Part shown: positions 1-10,822 of the stretch, one piece after another
Position numbering within the stretch: the stretch's first letter is position 1
How the letters are laid out: each line of letters opens with the position of its first letter
Assembly (NCBI GenBank): GCA_000934455.1
Contig: KN890282.1
Span: forward strand, 1-24,312
DNA: 24,312 nucleotides
Source: Apostichopus parvimensis
Taxonomy: Eukaryota; Echinodermata; Holothuroidea; Aspidochirotida; Stichopodidae
Direction of reading: 5' to 3'
Made by a program: the position numbers and the translations under genes
The notes under the pieces: model-generated
The model's database searches: none
The model's input: the letters and a program-made list of their open reading frames with translations, nothing else
What the model was told of the DNA's origin: nothing

Positions 1-95
1 TCTTGGATGAAAACTACCCTCATTTAAATGTCAAATAACACCCATGAGTAACTTTCATTCCATCGACATGAACAAACAGTCAAATACTGTAGCTG
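1..95. other. Flanking DNA before the first element
   Basis: No gene or repeat was recognised, except that bases 90-95 (TAGCTG) are the left target-site duplication of the element that starts at 96. Confidence 0.4.
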
Positions 96-259
96 TATGG
101 AACGCGAAAAGGGCAAACTTATTTCGTTGCTAAGTTTAACGTAAGTTTAGACAACGACGTAAGTTTAGACAACGGAATTTTAGACATCAACGTGAGTTTG
201 AGCAACAGCATGGTAAAACAGCAGCAACAACTTTAGTTTAGGCAACAACAAACTTAGAT

Positions 260-329
260 TAGACAACGAAATCAGTTTGCCCTTTTCGCGCGTGCACGCG
301 CGAAAAGGGCAAACTGATATCGTTGTCTA
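260..329. repeat. Near-perfect 70-bp palindrome inside the 5' element
   Basis: The two halves meet at GTGCAC (292-297). Bases 271-318 are a perfect 48-bp palindrome; one mismatched pair (270/319) follows, then nine further pairs out to 260/329. The arms contain the same GCGAAAAGGGCAAAC word that forms the outer terminal repeats. The palindrome therefore looks like two element ends meeting head to head. Confidence 0.9.
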
Positions 330-682
330 TAACTTACGTTGTTGCCATCGGCGCTGTTCAACAATTGCTTTACCACGTGGGCTTCATATGATTACTATAC
401 GCAGGGTTCTTGCTGCCTGGGTTTAGGAAAACAGTCCCGTGGACAAGGCCGCCTTTGTTCTTCGCATATACGGGAAGTTACTAGAGGAGCAAAGTGGGCG
501 GGGTCAGCTCATGTATGTAGCATGGTGGAGAGCGTTGACCGGTTTGTAATTGGGTTGGGATACATGTCAATCTTACTGACTATTTCGTAATTGGTCAGCA
601 AATTAACGACGTGTATGTATATACAGCGCAAGTTGAATTTCGCGCGAAAAGCCCATATTTTTATATCAAGTGATTGGGCAAT

Positions 683-890
683 AACGTTAGTTTAGACAAC
701 GGAACCAACTTTAGACGGCAACGTAGGTTTAGACAACAATGTAAGTTTCAGCAGCAACGTAACTTTAGGCAACAACGTAAGTTTAGGCAGCAACGAAAGT
801 TAAGACAACAACGTAAGTTTGAGCAACAACATGATAAAACAGCAGCAACAACTTTAGTTTAGACAGCAACAAACTTAATTTAGACAACGA
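683..890 (+). repeat. Degenerate 18-bp tandem array within the element
   Basis: About eleven units resemble AACGTAAGTTTAGACAAC, with AACAACGTAAGTTTGAGC-type variants. An open frame across 674-862 reads as a six-residue repeat (roughly FRQQRK) only because 18 is a multiple of three. A related shorter array lies at about 135-270. Confidence 0.85.
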
Positions 891-996
891 AATATGGTTG
901 CCCTTTTTGCGTTCCATATAGCTGATCCAGCTCAAGAAGAAGAAGGTGGCACTTTATTTCTTTCCAAGCTTTACAGGCACAGATTGTTGACAATAA

Positions 997-1162
997 GGGG
1001 TTAATCAACGGTCTAGCGTGCGTTACTCACAGGATTAATGCACGATCGGGGGATAATGCAAGCGATGCACGAGGGCGGAGCCCGAGTGCATCCAGCGATA
1101 GCATTAACACCCGGAGTGCATTAATCATGTGAGTAACGCACGCTAGACTGTTGATTAACCCC
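997..1162. mobile_element. Fold-back (MITE-like) repeat with 46-bp arms
   Basis: Bases 997-1042 (starting GGGGTTAATCAAC) match the reverse complement of 1117-1162 with two mismatches in 46. The middle (1043-1116) also folds on itself imperfectly around GGGCGGAGCCC, so the whole 166 bp is a long imperfect hairpin. There is no coding capacity. No clear target duplication was found, so mobility is inferred from form. Confidence 0.75.
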
Positions 1163-1265
1163 GTTCATTCATACACTACCATTTGTGTGGGGGAAAATCA
1201 TAAAACAAAACATATTTGGTTACATATAACCAAAGATTTATTAAAGTGATGCCCCGTAATTTTAC

Positions 1266-1287
1266 CGTGCGTTACTCACAGGATTAA
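1266..1287 (+). repeat. Extra 22-bp copy of the fold-back arm sequence
   Basis: These 22 bases (CGTGCGTTACTCACAGGATT then AA) are identical to 1017-1038 in the left arm of the neighbouring fold-back repeat. This is a third partial copy of the same family, in the left-arm orientation. Confidence 0.8.
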
Positions 1288-2815
1288 CCACGGTCAGCTG
1301 ACCTGAATGGACCAATAGGATTTAGGAATCTTTACTAAGTATGAATGAACAGATCTTTAAAGATAAAATGTATGGAAACTAAAAGGATTATTGCTATGTA
1401 TTACATCATTACCATGGTGATGTAAATAGTCAAATTGCTAAAAGTAAACACAGTTCATTGTTTTGAACGATAAGATTTCATTGCTTAAGTCATTAATAAT
1501 TTTATTACAATGCACACGAAGGTTGTAACCTGATACAGATCATTTTTTCATTTTCACTGTATCAACTTCATCACCATTTTCAGACAACCAACTCCCATCC
1601 CCCTCCTCCCCCCCCCCACCTCAATCCAGACAACCTAAGGCGTAGCTTAAAATACCGAAACTGTTATTAAGTGCAAAAGAATTCACCGTTATATGAAAAA
1701 GAGAAGTGCGCAGCTCCTTGATATCTTCATAAGACAATTTTTATATTTTGTCGATATTTTAATCAACATCATCTTTGGAGAATGTCAGTTGGACCTCTTC
1801 GTCTATCATTTCATCGTTGGTATTTGTTAACTCAAATCGCTGGCTGTACCAACGCATTTTACCCAGACAGTACAGCTGCTGAATCATCACATCGGAACAT
1901 CTGTCATTCATTTATAAAGATTTGTTAAAACAGAAGCCAGAAATCTCGCCCTGTCTCCTCAAGTATGTACTTAGAGATTATTTGAGGTTTGGTCCCGTCT
2001 TCAATTTCCTGTTCACCGGTGACTGGCAACTTTGGAAACACTATCTCTATATAAGATACATATATCTATCTTTAACCATGATTGACAAAGAGAATAATCA
2101 TCGGGAAAGTATTTTTTCCGTATCCAGAACCGATCGAAGAAAGATTTCGTTCGCTTTCTCACGTTTCGAGGCAAAGAGTAAACATTGCCACATGAATTCC
2201 AAATGTCAAAAAAGAAAAGAAAAAAAAGAAGTGCGTGCATGAAACCCCCATTCAACAACATAGAGGCACTCAGGCTTATAGCCGAAAGAAAATTAGCCAA
2301 GGTAGCCTGATGCGTGAAATGAAAATCTGGAAATTAGGCAGGTCAACATTGCTAAACCAGGGAATGGTTTTATATTAAAATAAAGAATTTATTTTGACAA
2401 GTCTTCCTTCATAAAGTCATATCAATGTTTGTTTTTGTTTTGGTAGTTAAAGAAGCTGCTCGGTTACATTTGCAGTGAAGCTTCTCCTGCAATCGAATAC
2501 ATTTGAATGCAAAATTTACTTACAGTAGTGTGTAGAGGAGATACAGGTCAATTTGTGAGAAATTTATGTACTTTCCAAAAAATACAAGCAAACACAACCA
2601 CTCAGGAAAGAACTTGCACACATTTTCACGGAGGATTTATCTGATCGAGAGAAATTTGTGTAGGAATTAAGGTTGAAATTTAATTGTATCATAAGCGTGT
2701 TTTTTATGTAGTACCCAATCTCACTCAATTGCCTCGGACTAGCAAAAAACTTGTAGGGACTTTGGGTGGTAGAGTGAAGAGATGGCTGATTGACCTAGAG
2801 GTGACCTGTCACAAA
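1288..2815. other. Non-coding stretch, no supported gene
   Basis: It contains a small hairpin (TTACATCA 1401-1408 / TGATGTAA 1418-1425), a C-rich tract near 1600-1620 and two open frames overlapping on opposite strands (1922-2242 plus, 2013-2300 minus). Neither frame shows a domain, signal or codon pattern I recognise. The region could be intron of the Rab3 gene or intergenic. Confidence 0.5.
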
Positions 2816-3267
2816 GGGTGTACAGTGTTAAGAAAGTTACCACTATCACTCTAGGCACAGTAGTATGAGAGGGTGTACAGTGTTAAGAAAGTTAACACTA
2901 TCACTCTAGGCATAGTAGTATGAGAGGGTGTACAGTGTTAAGAAAGTTACCACTATCACTCTAGGCACAGTAGTATGAGAGGGTGTACAGTGTTACGAAA
3001 GTTACCACTATCACCCTAGGCACAGTAGTATGAGAGGGTGTACACTGTTAAGAAAGTTACCACTATGGCACACTATGGCACTGTAGGCACAGAAGTATGA
3101 GAGGGTGAACAGTGTTAAGAAAGTTCCACTATCACTCTAGGCCAGTGTAGTATGAGAGGGTGTACAGTGTTAAGAAAGTTACCACTATCACTCTAGGCAC
3201 AGTAGTATGAGAGGGTGTACAGTGTTAAGAAAGTTACCACTATCACTCTAGGCACAGTAGTATGAAA
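2816..3267 (+). repeat. 55-bp minisatellite, eight units
   Basis: Units start at 2816, 2871, 2926, 2981, 3036, 3103, 3158 and 3213. Each starts GGGTGTACAGTGTTAAGAAA (variants differ by a few bases) and ends with CAGTAGTATGAGA. The fifth unit is 67 bp because it holds a 12-bp internal insertion in its CACTATGGCA part. The others are 55 bp with few substitutions, implying recent expansion. The last unit runs into unique DNA at about 3266. Confidence 0.97.
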
Positions 3268-4737
3268 GTTCTAAGTCTGTGAGGAGACAGGTATTGCTTG
3301 TTGCTCATTCTGTGTATACATTTCAAACCTCAGTATTGAAGTATTTGAATATTCACCAGCTAATTACACCTCTTTGGATGGGAAGAATGAAGCACTGGTA
3401 AATTAATTATTTACTGTACCTGGTGGAAAGTGTTATGCCATGAGATACAACCATCTTAAGTACCATACTACCAGGACTAGGACAAGCCTCATGGATAGCT
3501 ATAAGTAACTCTTTATAACGAAAATACCAAAATCATTTTCGTCCAAAAGACAACTGATCCTTTAGAAACACTTTGCATCGATCACAATTGTGTAAACACT
3601 TTGATCACTCTGTTTCTGTGACTGTCGAAAATTTCGGACGATAAAAATTTTGAAATATAAAAAAGACGTTGGTGGTAAAACTGTGCATTTCTAAAAGGCA
3701 GTAGCAACCTAGTTTGTGTTCACTGAGCCTAAGGCAAACATGCATCAAACAAAATAACCTTGAAGGAAAGTGAGCAGTTGTTTTCACAATTTTGTTCTTA
3801 ATTTTAAATGTTCTTCAAAGACTACAGAGTGTAATCATGCATAGCTTCCTCCTTTAGTAGGAAGTAATGGCATGGCACTAGATTTTCTTCTTTCCTCTCG
3901 GAATATTGTGTCTTCGGGAGTGTGATGTCGGCGAGGCAGCGCCGTTCCATTGCTTTCAGGTCAATGGTTATTGCAGATCGATAAAGGATGTCATTACTTG
4001 CATAAAGAGGCCTGGTCACTCATAAGTGGGTGCTAGGTCTCATCAAAATGCTGTAAATGCTGCAGTAAAGAAAAATAATGGACAAACGTGATATGAAAAC
4101 GTGAGGCTTGGCTTGAAATGAAATGAATGTGTGAAACATGGCCGAGTGTTACACAAGTACGGTAACTTAGGACAAGTCTGTTATTGCATAAAGATTTCAT
4201 TCAGAGCCGATCATATGTATATCAGAAATAGCATTATTAAAACAAACAAGCACATTGATAGTCCAGTGGCTCTGGTTATGTGAAAGATTCAGTTCAGATG
4301 GTAGTAGGATGTAGGACGAAAGAGCCACTAATCATTAAAGAGAATGTTCATTAAAACTACACAAAACCCAGGAACTCAGATGTATTATTTATATGTAATG
4401 TTATCAACAAATGTTTTGTGATTAATGAAGGTGCTAGTATCCATCCATACTTAATATAAATAGCCTTAGAACTGAATTAAAACAGACTGCATACATGAGA
4501 AAGAGGGCAATCTTTGTGGATATGAAGCACACATAGGAAGCTTGTCATATATATGCCAGCAAGCAATTAATACGGCTGGGATGGCTGACATGTAAAGCCC
4601 GATTCCAGGAATAAAGACCGTTTCACCAAGTACTTAATTGGCCTTTAAGCCAAAGTCCATACCAGTAATTCACCTTGCTCATATTTATGTCAACATGTAT
4701 CAAATGAAATGACTAAATAATTTAATTTAACTTAATT
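3268..4737. other. Non-coding stretch, no supported gene
   Basis: No repeat or RNA gene was recognised. The minus-strand frame 3822-4019 is somewhat more GC-rich than its surroundings (around 3905-3975). It has no in-frame ATG upstream, because a TGA immediately precedes its GTG, and no family match that I know, so it is not called as a gene. Confidence 0.45.
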
Positions 4738-4885
4738 TGGGAAGGGGAAATTTGGGGACTGTTGAGCCACCATCCATATAGGAATAGGAAACAGTATTGT
4801 ATGGTGATGAGTGGGAAGGGGGAGATACAGGGGACTGTTGAACCATCATCCCTATAAGGATATGAATCAGTGCATGATCATATTG
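4738..4885 (+). repeat. Diverged two-copy tandem duplication, about 74 bp per copy
   Basis: The copies start TGGGAAGGGG at 4738 and 4812. They share a GGGGACTGTTGA word and a CCATC(A/C)TCC-type segment followed by ATATAGGA / CTATAAGGA. Substitutions and small shifts show that it is old. Confidence 0.7.
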
Positions 4886-7800
4886 ACTCTATTCCTGTAA
4901 ATGCACTATTAATTAACCACAGTGAACGAATGAATAGGTAGACATTTTGTCTTGAACACTGTTGAAGTGCACATGTATGTATACAAAGCTTAAAACATAG
5001 GTGTCATTTACTGCACACATTTTGTCTGATTCGGTGCGGTCGCTTGTGTACAAGCATTATTTTTACCAGGTTGAAGTGCCTGCCAGCAGAATTTTTATTG
5101 TTGAGAGTTAGAACAACACTATATCAGTGATGTATACCCAACTGTGTATACTGCATGGTCTGTAGCCATAGACTACCAAAGTACTTACTACTGTACATAT
5201 ATACACAAGAGCCACAAACATTGATGAATGGCAAAATAAAAAATGAAAAGATTGAATTGGTTTTTAATCATGAACGTGCAATAGAGTATGACTCTTAATT
5301 ACTAATGTCAAGATAAATATAGCTTAATTGCACATCCAATAATGTTGGAACATGTTAACCTTGGAGTAAATTTTACCACGCAGATTTCAGCATTAAAGAA
5401 ACTCAATGGGATATTTGGCCAAATTCTAACTTTTCAAGTTGAAACAATGTTAACGTATCACTCTAAGATAGAGTCTCATGAATCAAACCATGGAACCCCA
5501 ATATTTTCGCTAAATGAATCAATGAATCATGTCACCAATTGAATCATGTTAAAACTTTGTAGCCCATTTACAGCTGTCACATTCTTGAACTATTTATTAT
5601 TAACCGCACATATAAGAGTGGGTCAAAACTTGTCAAAATTTAGACTTCATTGGTGGAAATTTATGCAGCCTGAGTAGTCATACTAATGTGCTATGATAAA
5701 TGTTGCAGACTTTTATTCTATGATAATATTAAAAAAATTACCAATCGAAAGTCAGAATATTATTTTTCGAGTTCGGTTAATAAGTGTAAATCTGACAAAA
5801 TAATTATAGTGTAGCTTTCTGCTAGAAATAGATATATGAATATATGAATATTTCTGAATTTAATTAGTAAACATCTAAACTAAAAAATTTAGTTATCTGT
5901 TATTAGCTCTCTTTGTATTTAGCAGTCTAGGCAGTTTTGGGAATAGAGAAACTGCGCATGTCATTGTATACACAGTCTTATGACATTTGTGATAAGCTAT
6001 CTACCTATTAGCCTCCCACATACGCATAAAGTAATGCAGCCTTTAAGAGGGGCTTCAGAGTGGAGCAAAAAAATAATCATTACTTGATATTTACCCAGTG
6101 ATCTGGTTATATGTCACCATGATATCAACTTGAACAGACAAACATCGTCAACCAACGATGACTACAGTGATGCAAACAGATATTCCCAAAACTGTCAAAG
6201 CAATACAGAAAATGTGTCGCAAACTTTTGGAAACTAGATGGGTCAGTTTTAGAATATTTACATGTTTCTGTGTCACTTTATAAAGTGTATTTTTATGAAT
6301 ACATGTTGTAAAATGTTTGCTACTGCAACTTTGGTAAAATGGTCTTCTAGTCCTAAGTCAGTTTGCACTTGCTATAAAAATAACTTGATATGAATCCTTC
6401 AGGGAAAGCTTTATAAGGTACAGTTTCAAATGGTGGTTGCGCACTCGAGATGATTTAGTGGTCTTGGACATTGAGACTACCTACCGCTCTAAAACTTCCC
6501 TCATCCCTCTCAAGCCATAAATCCTCTCAATCCGTTCTGACAAACGAGTCTTGAAGCTTAGACGAGACAAGTAAATCTTTATGTGGGTTTTTCCACTTCT
6601 TAGAGAGCAACTTAAAGCAGCTATATGGCATGATAGTGTCTCTCGTATCATCGACTGAAGACAAAATGTATATATCTTGTTGTGTAGCAGTTAGTGTAGC
6701 ATTATAACAGCTTCTGTTAACTATCTGCTGTAGGTAAAATCGTAACAACATAATCTCAAATTAAATCAGTAACAAAAATATTTTCTTTCGTGTTAAAACT
6801 GTTGAAACAAGATTATATTGAGTTGGCTTGTAATTTTAAAATTAAGTTTTTTCAGATGACAGTTTGAAGCATTGTATCTTGAAACTCCAGTATTAATGTA
6901 ATGTTTAGTAACATTGGGAGGAAAATGGAAAGATTTAATCCATTATAACCTGTTGTAAGGAGCACAAATCTATGTGAAACATTTAATAAAAAAAGGTGGA
7001 GAAATTCAAAACTTTCAGGTTGCTGACCAGTTCAAATCCCGTTCTCAACAAAAGATGATTTCTTTGCTCTTTTCCATTGTTTTATAATTTCCATTGTTCA
7101 TTCACCTTTATGAAGTCATTTACAGCAGAAAAATTATGACTCATTGTTCATTTTTCTTTGTGTTTGAATGTTTCCTTATGTAATGAGAAAATTGTCTTTC
7201 CTCTTTTTCAAATTGTATTTTAAATCGCACAACGAGGAAGAAATATCAATGTTCAGAAATAGATTTTAATTTGTCATTGATCAACTTTTGAATATATATT
7301 TCTCCACTACGCAGGATGATGTACTCCTTTAAAATTTAATTACGTAATTTCATTGAAATATTTTTTTTTATTAACACCATCAAGTAATAAAGTTTGTATG
7401 ATGAATAGGAGCCTGCAGGCAGTTGACAGTATATAAATAAATATATAGATATATAAATATATATTCTGCACATATACTGTGTTAATTTACCATTCACTAG
7501 ATCTGTTCAGATCACACAATCATACGCTTTACATGCCATGCCCTAACTGTAAAATTCTAAAAGAAACAACAATTTTTGCCTCCCCTCCCAACATTCAGCA
7601 TTATAATACCATATTGTATGAAACCCAAAGGCGATTACTATTAATTAATCACTTTAGAGTTGCCAGAGATATTTACAGTTCACAGCATAAAATTCATCAG
7701 CATGCCATACTCTCATCTAGGCTCTGTCGTGAATCATAATGCCCGAAGGACGCCTGAAAAAATGTGGGAAAAATCAATACCGTTGGGGAGATGTGGAGTG

Positions 7801-7977
7801 GCTTTTATTTTAACCGGTCATATTTCATCCATATGTTAACCAAGTAGACTGAGTTTTATGAAATTTGGGCTCTTGCAAATCCAACTGTCTCTCCAACTGT
7901 CGGTAATAACTTTAAAGGAATGCAGTAGCAAGAGAGTGATATCTGTTTATTTAGCTTGTTTCAAATAGTGGGGCAGA
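4886..7977. other. AT-rich non-coding stretch, no supported gene
   Basis: I see only scattered AT-rich simple tracts, for example a TATA/TAAATA tract at about 7430-7465. Open frames at 5342-5542, 6527-6751 (minus) and 7479-7739 are short and featureless. It is probably intronic if the Rab3 5' exons lie upstream of the window. Confidence 0.5.
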
Positions 7978-7997
7978 GGGCGGGCGGGCGGGCGGGG
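7978..7997 (+). other. Predicted G-quadruplex tract
   Basis: Five G runs (7978-7980, 7982-7984, 7986-7988, 7990-7992, 7994-7997), all separated by single C residues, fit the strongest class of quadruplex motif (runs of three, one-base loops). It is a (GGGC)n simple repeat in AT-rich surroundings. If the region is transcribed with Rab3, the G-rich strand is the RNA strand. Confidence 0.75.
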
Positions 7998-9314
7998 TAA
8001 TGTGCTCAATTGTGGTTTCAATGTTTATGTTCATAAAGGCTGTGTGCGTGAATTACCATGATTTGAATTTAAATGGGATTGCCATGAAGCACTATTTGTC
8101 TTTGTATCAGCACATCAAAATTTGAAAGAAACAAATTCAAATTGTTAACCAGAATTTATTAATTTTCTCTTCACATTACACCTTTCTAGAAAAAGAAGAA
8201 TGCACAGTAATCCCATTTCTTCATTTACTTGGCCTTCAAATCTATCATATTTTTACTTTTATTAATTATGTTTGAAATACATTTTTCGTTTAATTTTCCA
8301 TTTTGATAATTCATCTGTTCCACGAGACTTCTAAAAAAAGAAATAAAAAAGGAAAAAAGCTCCTCCCCTCTCAAAAACTGGTTTTCGATTGAAGCTGCTT
8401 CACTATAAAGAATGTAAGAAACTGATAAAGCCTTCATTTAACATGAAGAGCCAACAATGCAATGGTAAATGTTTTTTTAGCACTCTTTATTAAAGTTTAA
8501 CAGAAAGCCATTGAAAACATCCTGCTTGCACCGTTTACTCACAAAACATGCTTTACATTAACAATAATAAAACTAATAATCTCAAGCTGGTGTTCCAATA
8601 CTCCATGTGCATACCTAAGTACTACTATCATACAGTTGAACAACACCTGTCATATTCAGATGAGCTAGCTATAGCTCGTGTACGGCCTGTCAATTGATCG
8701 TTACTTATTTAGTATGCCGTTCAATGACACCTAATATACTTAATATATATGCTATATGATATACTTACTATAGTGTTTCTGTGGTTTGCAACTGGTCAAT
8801 AGAAGATGGTTAATTAAAAAATATTCATCACCATCTGTTATGGAGTTTATGGTTGTACTAAATGGACATATTCACCTCTGGAGATGATCAAGCTATCAGT
8901 TTCAATGGTGTTGTGGTATATAACCACCTTTTAACAAAATTAAGTGCTTCAAAGTTGAGCCAGGGGGTGGGTACTTGGAGAGACAACATTTTTCTTCTTT
9001 TGTTTTAATTAAATGGATATCACTTCAAGCACAGCAGGCAGTTGAAAAAATTTACTGCTGTTCATGTCACACTGCGTTAACACTATAAACACGGTTATGT
9101 CTAGCTGAGTAAAACATATGAACTGAGGTTGATCAAAACATCTTGAAATGTATACATGTATCTACCCCGACATTTATGAAATAAAGATGTGACACTACCC
9201 AATGTGGGTGAGACACTGGTCATATCTTGAAATACTGGTACTTATTAATAGTATCAGACTTGATAGAAAATCATTATAGACTTGCAAAACATCCTCTTCA
9301 AATATACATTGAAT
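7998..9314. other. Non-coding stretch, no supported gene
   Basis: No conserved coding signal, RNA gene or strong repeat was recognised. The minus-strand frame 8225-8437 is AT-rich and lacks any motif. Confidence 0.45.
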
Positions 9315-9322
9315 TTTAAGCT

Positions 9323-9867
9323 AAGGTGACCATGTTTTTTAAATAGGAATCTGGGACAAAATGTTGAAGTTGGAATCAGTGGCCTGGGGAAGGGTCTAAG
9401 GGGAGGGGGTGTCCCCCTTCCCTTTGAGAAAAAATAAGTGCCAGTCTGGTAGAGTGCAGACATGACATAATCAAGAGTAGGCCTATAGGTCAGCACAGGA
9501 GTAACACGACTGCTATGTCCCAGGAAACACTGTCACTCATTACTCAGCGTATTTAGTAGGATACGTTCTATCCTACGTTATACAGTAGTAGGATAGGCCT
9601 ATACCCTACATTATAGCAGTTCTTGTTTTGATCTCTGCGATCGTCTGTGCCAGGTATTAATTTGTTACCTTGTGTACATCTTTGGTGTTTTAATGATCTG
9701 TTATTAAAGTATAATGGGCAGGAATATAGATTCTGTGACATTTCCAAATCTGTTGTAAAATGTTGTATTTTGAAATTTCAGGGACTTATTGTTAAATCTG
9801 GGACATTTTTTTGGACACTTGTTAATCGGGACTGTGCCCGAAAATCAGGGAAGTCTGGTCACCTTAC
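9323..9867. mobile_element. hAT-like non-autonomous element with short terminal inverted repeats
   Basis: TAAGGTGACCA at 9322-9332 is the exact reverse complement of TGGTCACCTTA at 9856-9866. Subterminal words are shared (CTGGGACA near 9351 and 9797, plus a CGGGACTGTGCCCG palindrome at 9828-9841). TTTAAGCT (9315-9322) and TTTATGCT (9868-9875) flank it as an 8-bp duplication with one mismatch, the size expected for the hAT superfamily. The exact boundaries are uncertain by 1-2 bases because the duplication and the terminal repeat overlap. No transposase is visible. Confidence 0.6.
9556..9609 (+). repeat. Hairpin and repeated GTAGGATA words inside the hAT-like element
   Basis: GTAGGATA (9556-9563) pairs with TATCCTAC (9569-9576) over a five-base loop. 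A second GTAGGATA at 9588-9595 runs into the palindromic TAGGCCTA. The short self-complementary words suggest further small insertions or local rearrangement. Confidence 0.5.
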
Positions 9868-9875
9868 TTTATGCT

Positions 9876-10385
9876 AAATACAATATGTTAGAATACAACT
9901 ATATGCATATATGTAATATTATGTTGATTGTGATCTTCAGAAACCAGGGCAGATTCTAAAAACCTTTGATTCCAATTTCTACCGAAATAAATGCATCAGG
10001 AAGTGTCAATATGTAATTTTGCAAATATAGCAAGAGCAATAAAACATATATAAATATGCTTCAGTATTCAGTGCTGGATTCCAAAGTTCATGATATTCAT
10101 CATGGGTGTGTCACATGACTGATATTGTAGATGAGGGTGGGTACCATACACTGTACATGCGATGACTTGATACCGGGATGATTCAGAAGGAGTGCCAGTG
10201 TTAAAGCATAGCTTTGCAATATGTGGAAAAGTGTTAAAATACTGTAGATTTGTCACTGTTGTGCTCACAGTGAAATCATGAACTAATTGTCAGCATATAT
10301 ATGTAGTCTCTCCAGGTAAATATTCATTAAGTTAGCCAGCTAGAAATAGGTCAGCCTTATCATTTTATAGTTTTTTTTCTTGGCC
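9876..10385. other. Non-coding stretch, nothing recognised
   Basis: Only AT-rich unique sequence is seen. A minus-strand frame at 10068-10268 has no recognisable features. Confidence 0.4.
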
Positions 10386-10413
10386 GGGGGGGGGGGGAAG
10401 GGGAGGAGAGGGG
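10386..10413 (+). repeat. Poly-G / purine tract
   Basis: A run of 12 G (10386-10397) is followed by AAGGGGAGGAGAGGGG. It is a purine-rich simple tract with quadruplex potential, and long G runs like this are prone to length errors in assembly. Confidence 0.7.
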
Positions 10414-10822
10414 TACAAAGCAGGGATAGCAAGTAATGAAATGGGAGTAAATTTCTTTAATAATACAATTTCAATTTCCTTTATCACACCCATCTCCTCC
10501 CTGCTCTCCCAGCCTCTCCTCAAGGGACTATGGTTATTAATATATTATAACTGAACTTTACAATGGAGCTTCATTTAAGTCAAGTTAAGTTAAATGGCTT
10601 AAAAATAAATGCACTCGGAAAGCTGGTGCAGTAGCTGTGTATAGTGTGTTAAACAACTGTTATGTACAGTAAGCCTGTGAAATCATTGTCATCTTTGGTC
10701 CATTCCGATTAAAAACTTCGTTAGAAAACTGTAAAGCGGAAAGATCTTTTTTTGGTGCATTCGGTTGCTAAATACCTGGTTGGTGTAGTAGCTAATTCAC
10801 TATGCACAAAACCTTACAGGTT

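Larger units (their letters stand above)
96..918. mobile_element. Non-autonomous TIR (fold-back/MITE-like) DNA element, 823 bp, with 6-bp target duplication
   Basis: The left end (96-129) and the reverse complement of the right end (885-918) match over 34 bp with three mismatches; both start TATGGAACGC. A perfect direct repeat TAGCTG flanks it at 90-95 and 919-924, as expected for a target duplication. The interior has no transposase frame. It consists of an 18-bp repeat array on the right, a smaller array of the same family on the left, and a large palindrome between them. Bases 189-286 and 810-907 align without gaps at roughly 90 percent identity, so the element carries two copies of its right-end segment and is probably composite or nested. 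The superfamily is not assigned. Confidence 0.85.

Noticed and set aside
339-590. 83-residue open frame inside the 5' element
   Set aside because: No domain was recognised, the ends lie within the fold-back element, and the ATG context and composition give no support.
674-862. Open frame with a QQR/FRQQRK repeat
   Set aside because: It is the translation of an 18-bp tandem array inside a transposon-like element, so the repeat pattern needs no protein function.
1922-2300. Overlapping open frames on both strands
   Set aside because: Each is the shadow of the other in AT-rich DNA, and neither has recognisable motifs or a plausible exon structure.
2816-3267. Regularly spaced repeats as a CRISPR array
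   Set aside because: The 55-bp units are directly adjacent with no unique spacers, and the host is an animal.
3822-4019. Minus-strand 65-residue frame with slightly elevated GC
   Set aside because: It starts at a GTG right after a TGA, has no ATG, and matches no family I know. It may be an exon, but no splice partner was found.
7010-7050. Sequence GGTTGCTGACCAGTTCAAATCC resembling a tRNA or SINE B box
   Set aside because: No A box at the right distance and no cloverleaf could be drawn, so no tRNA or SINE is called.
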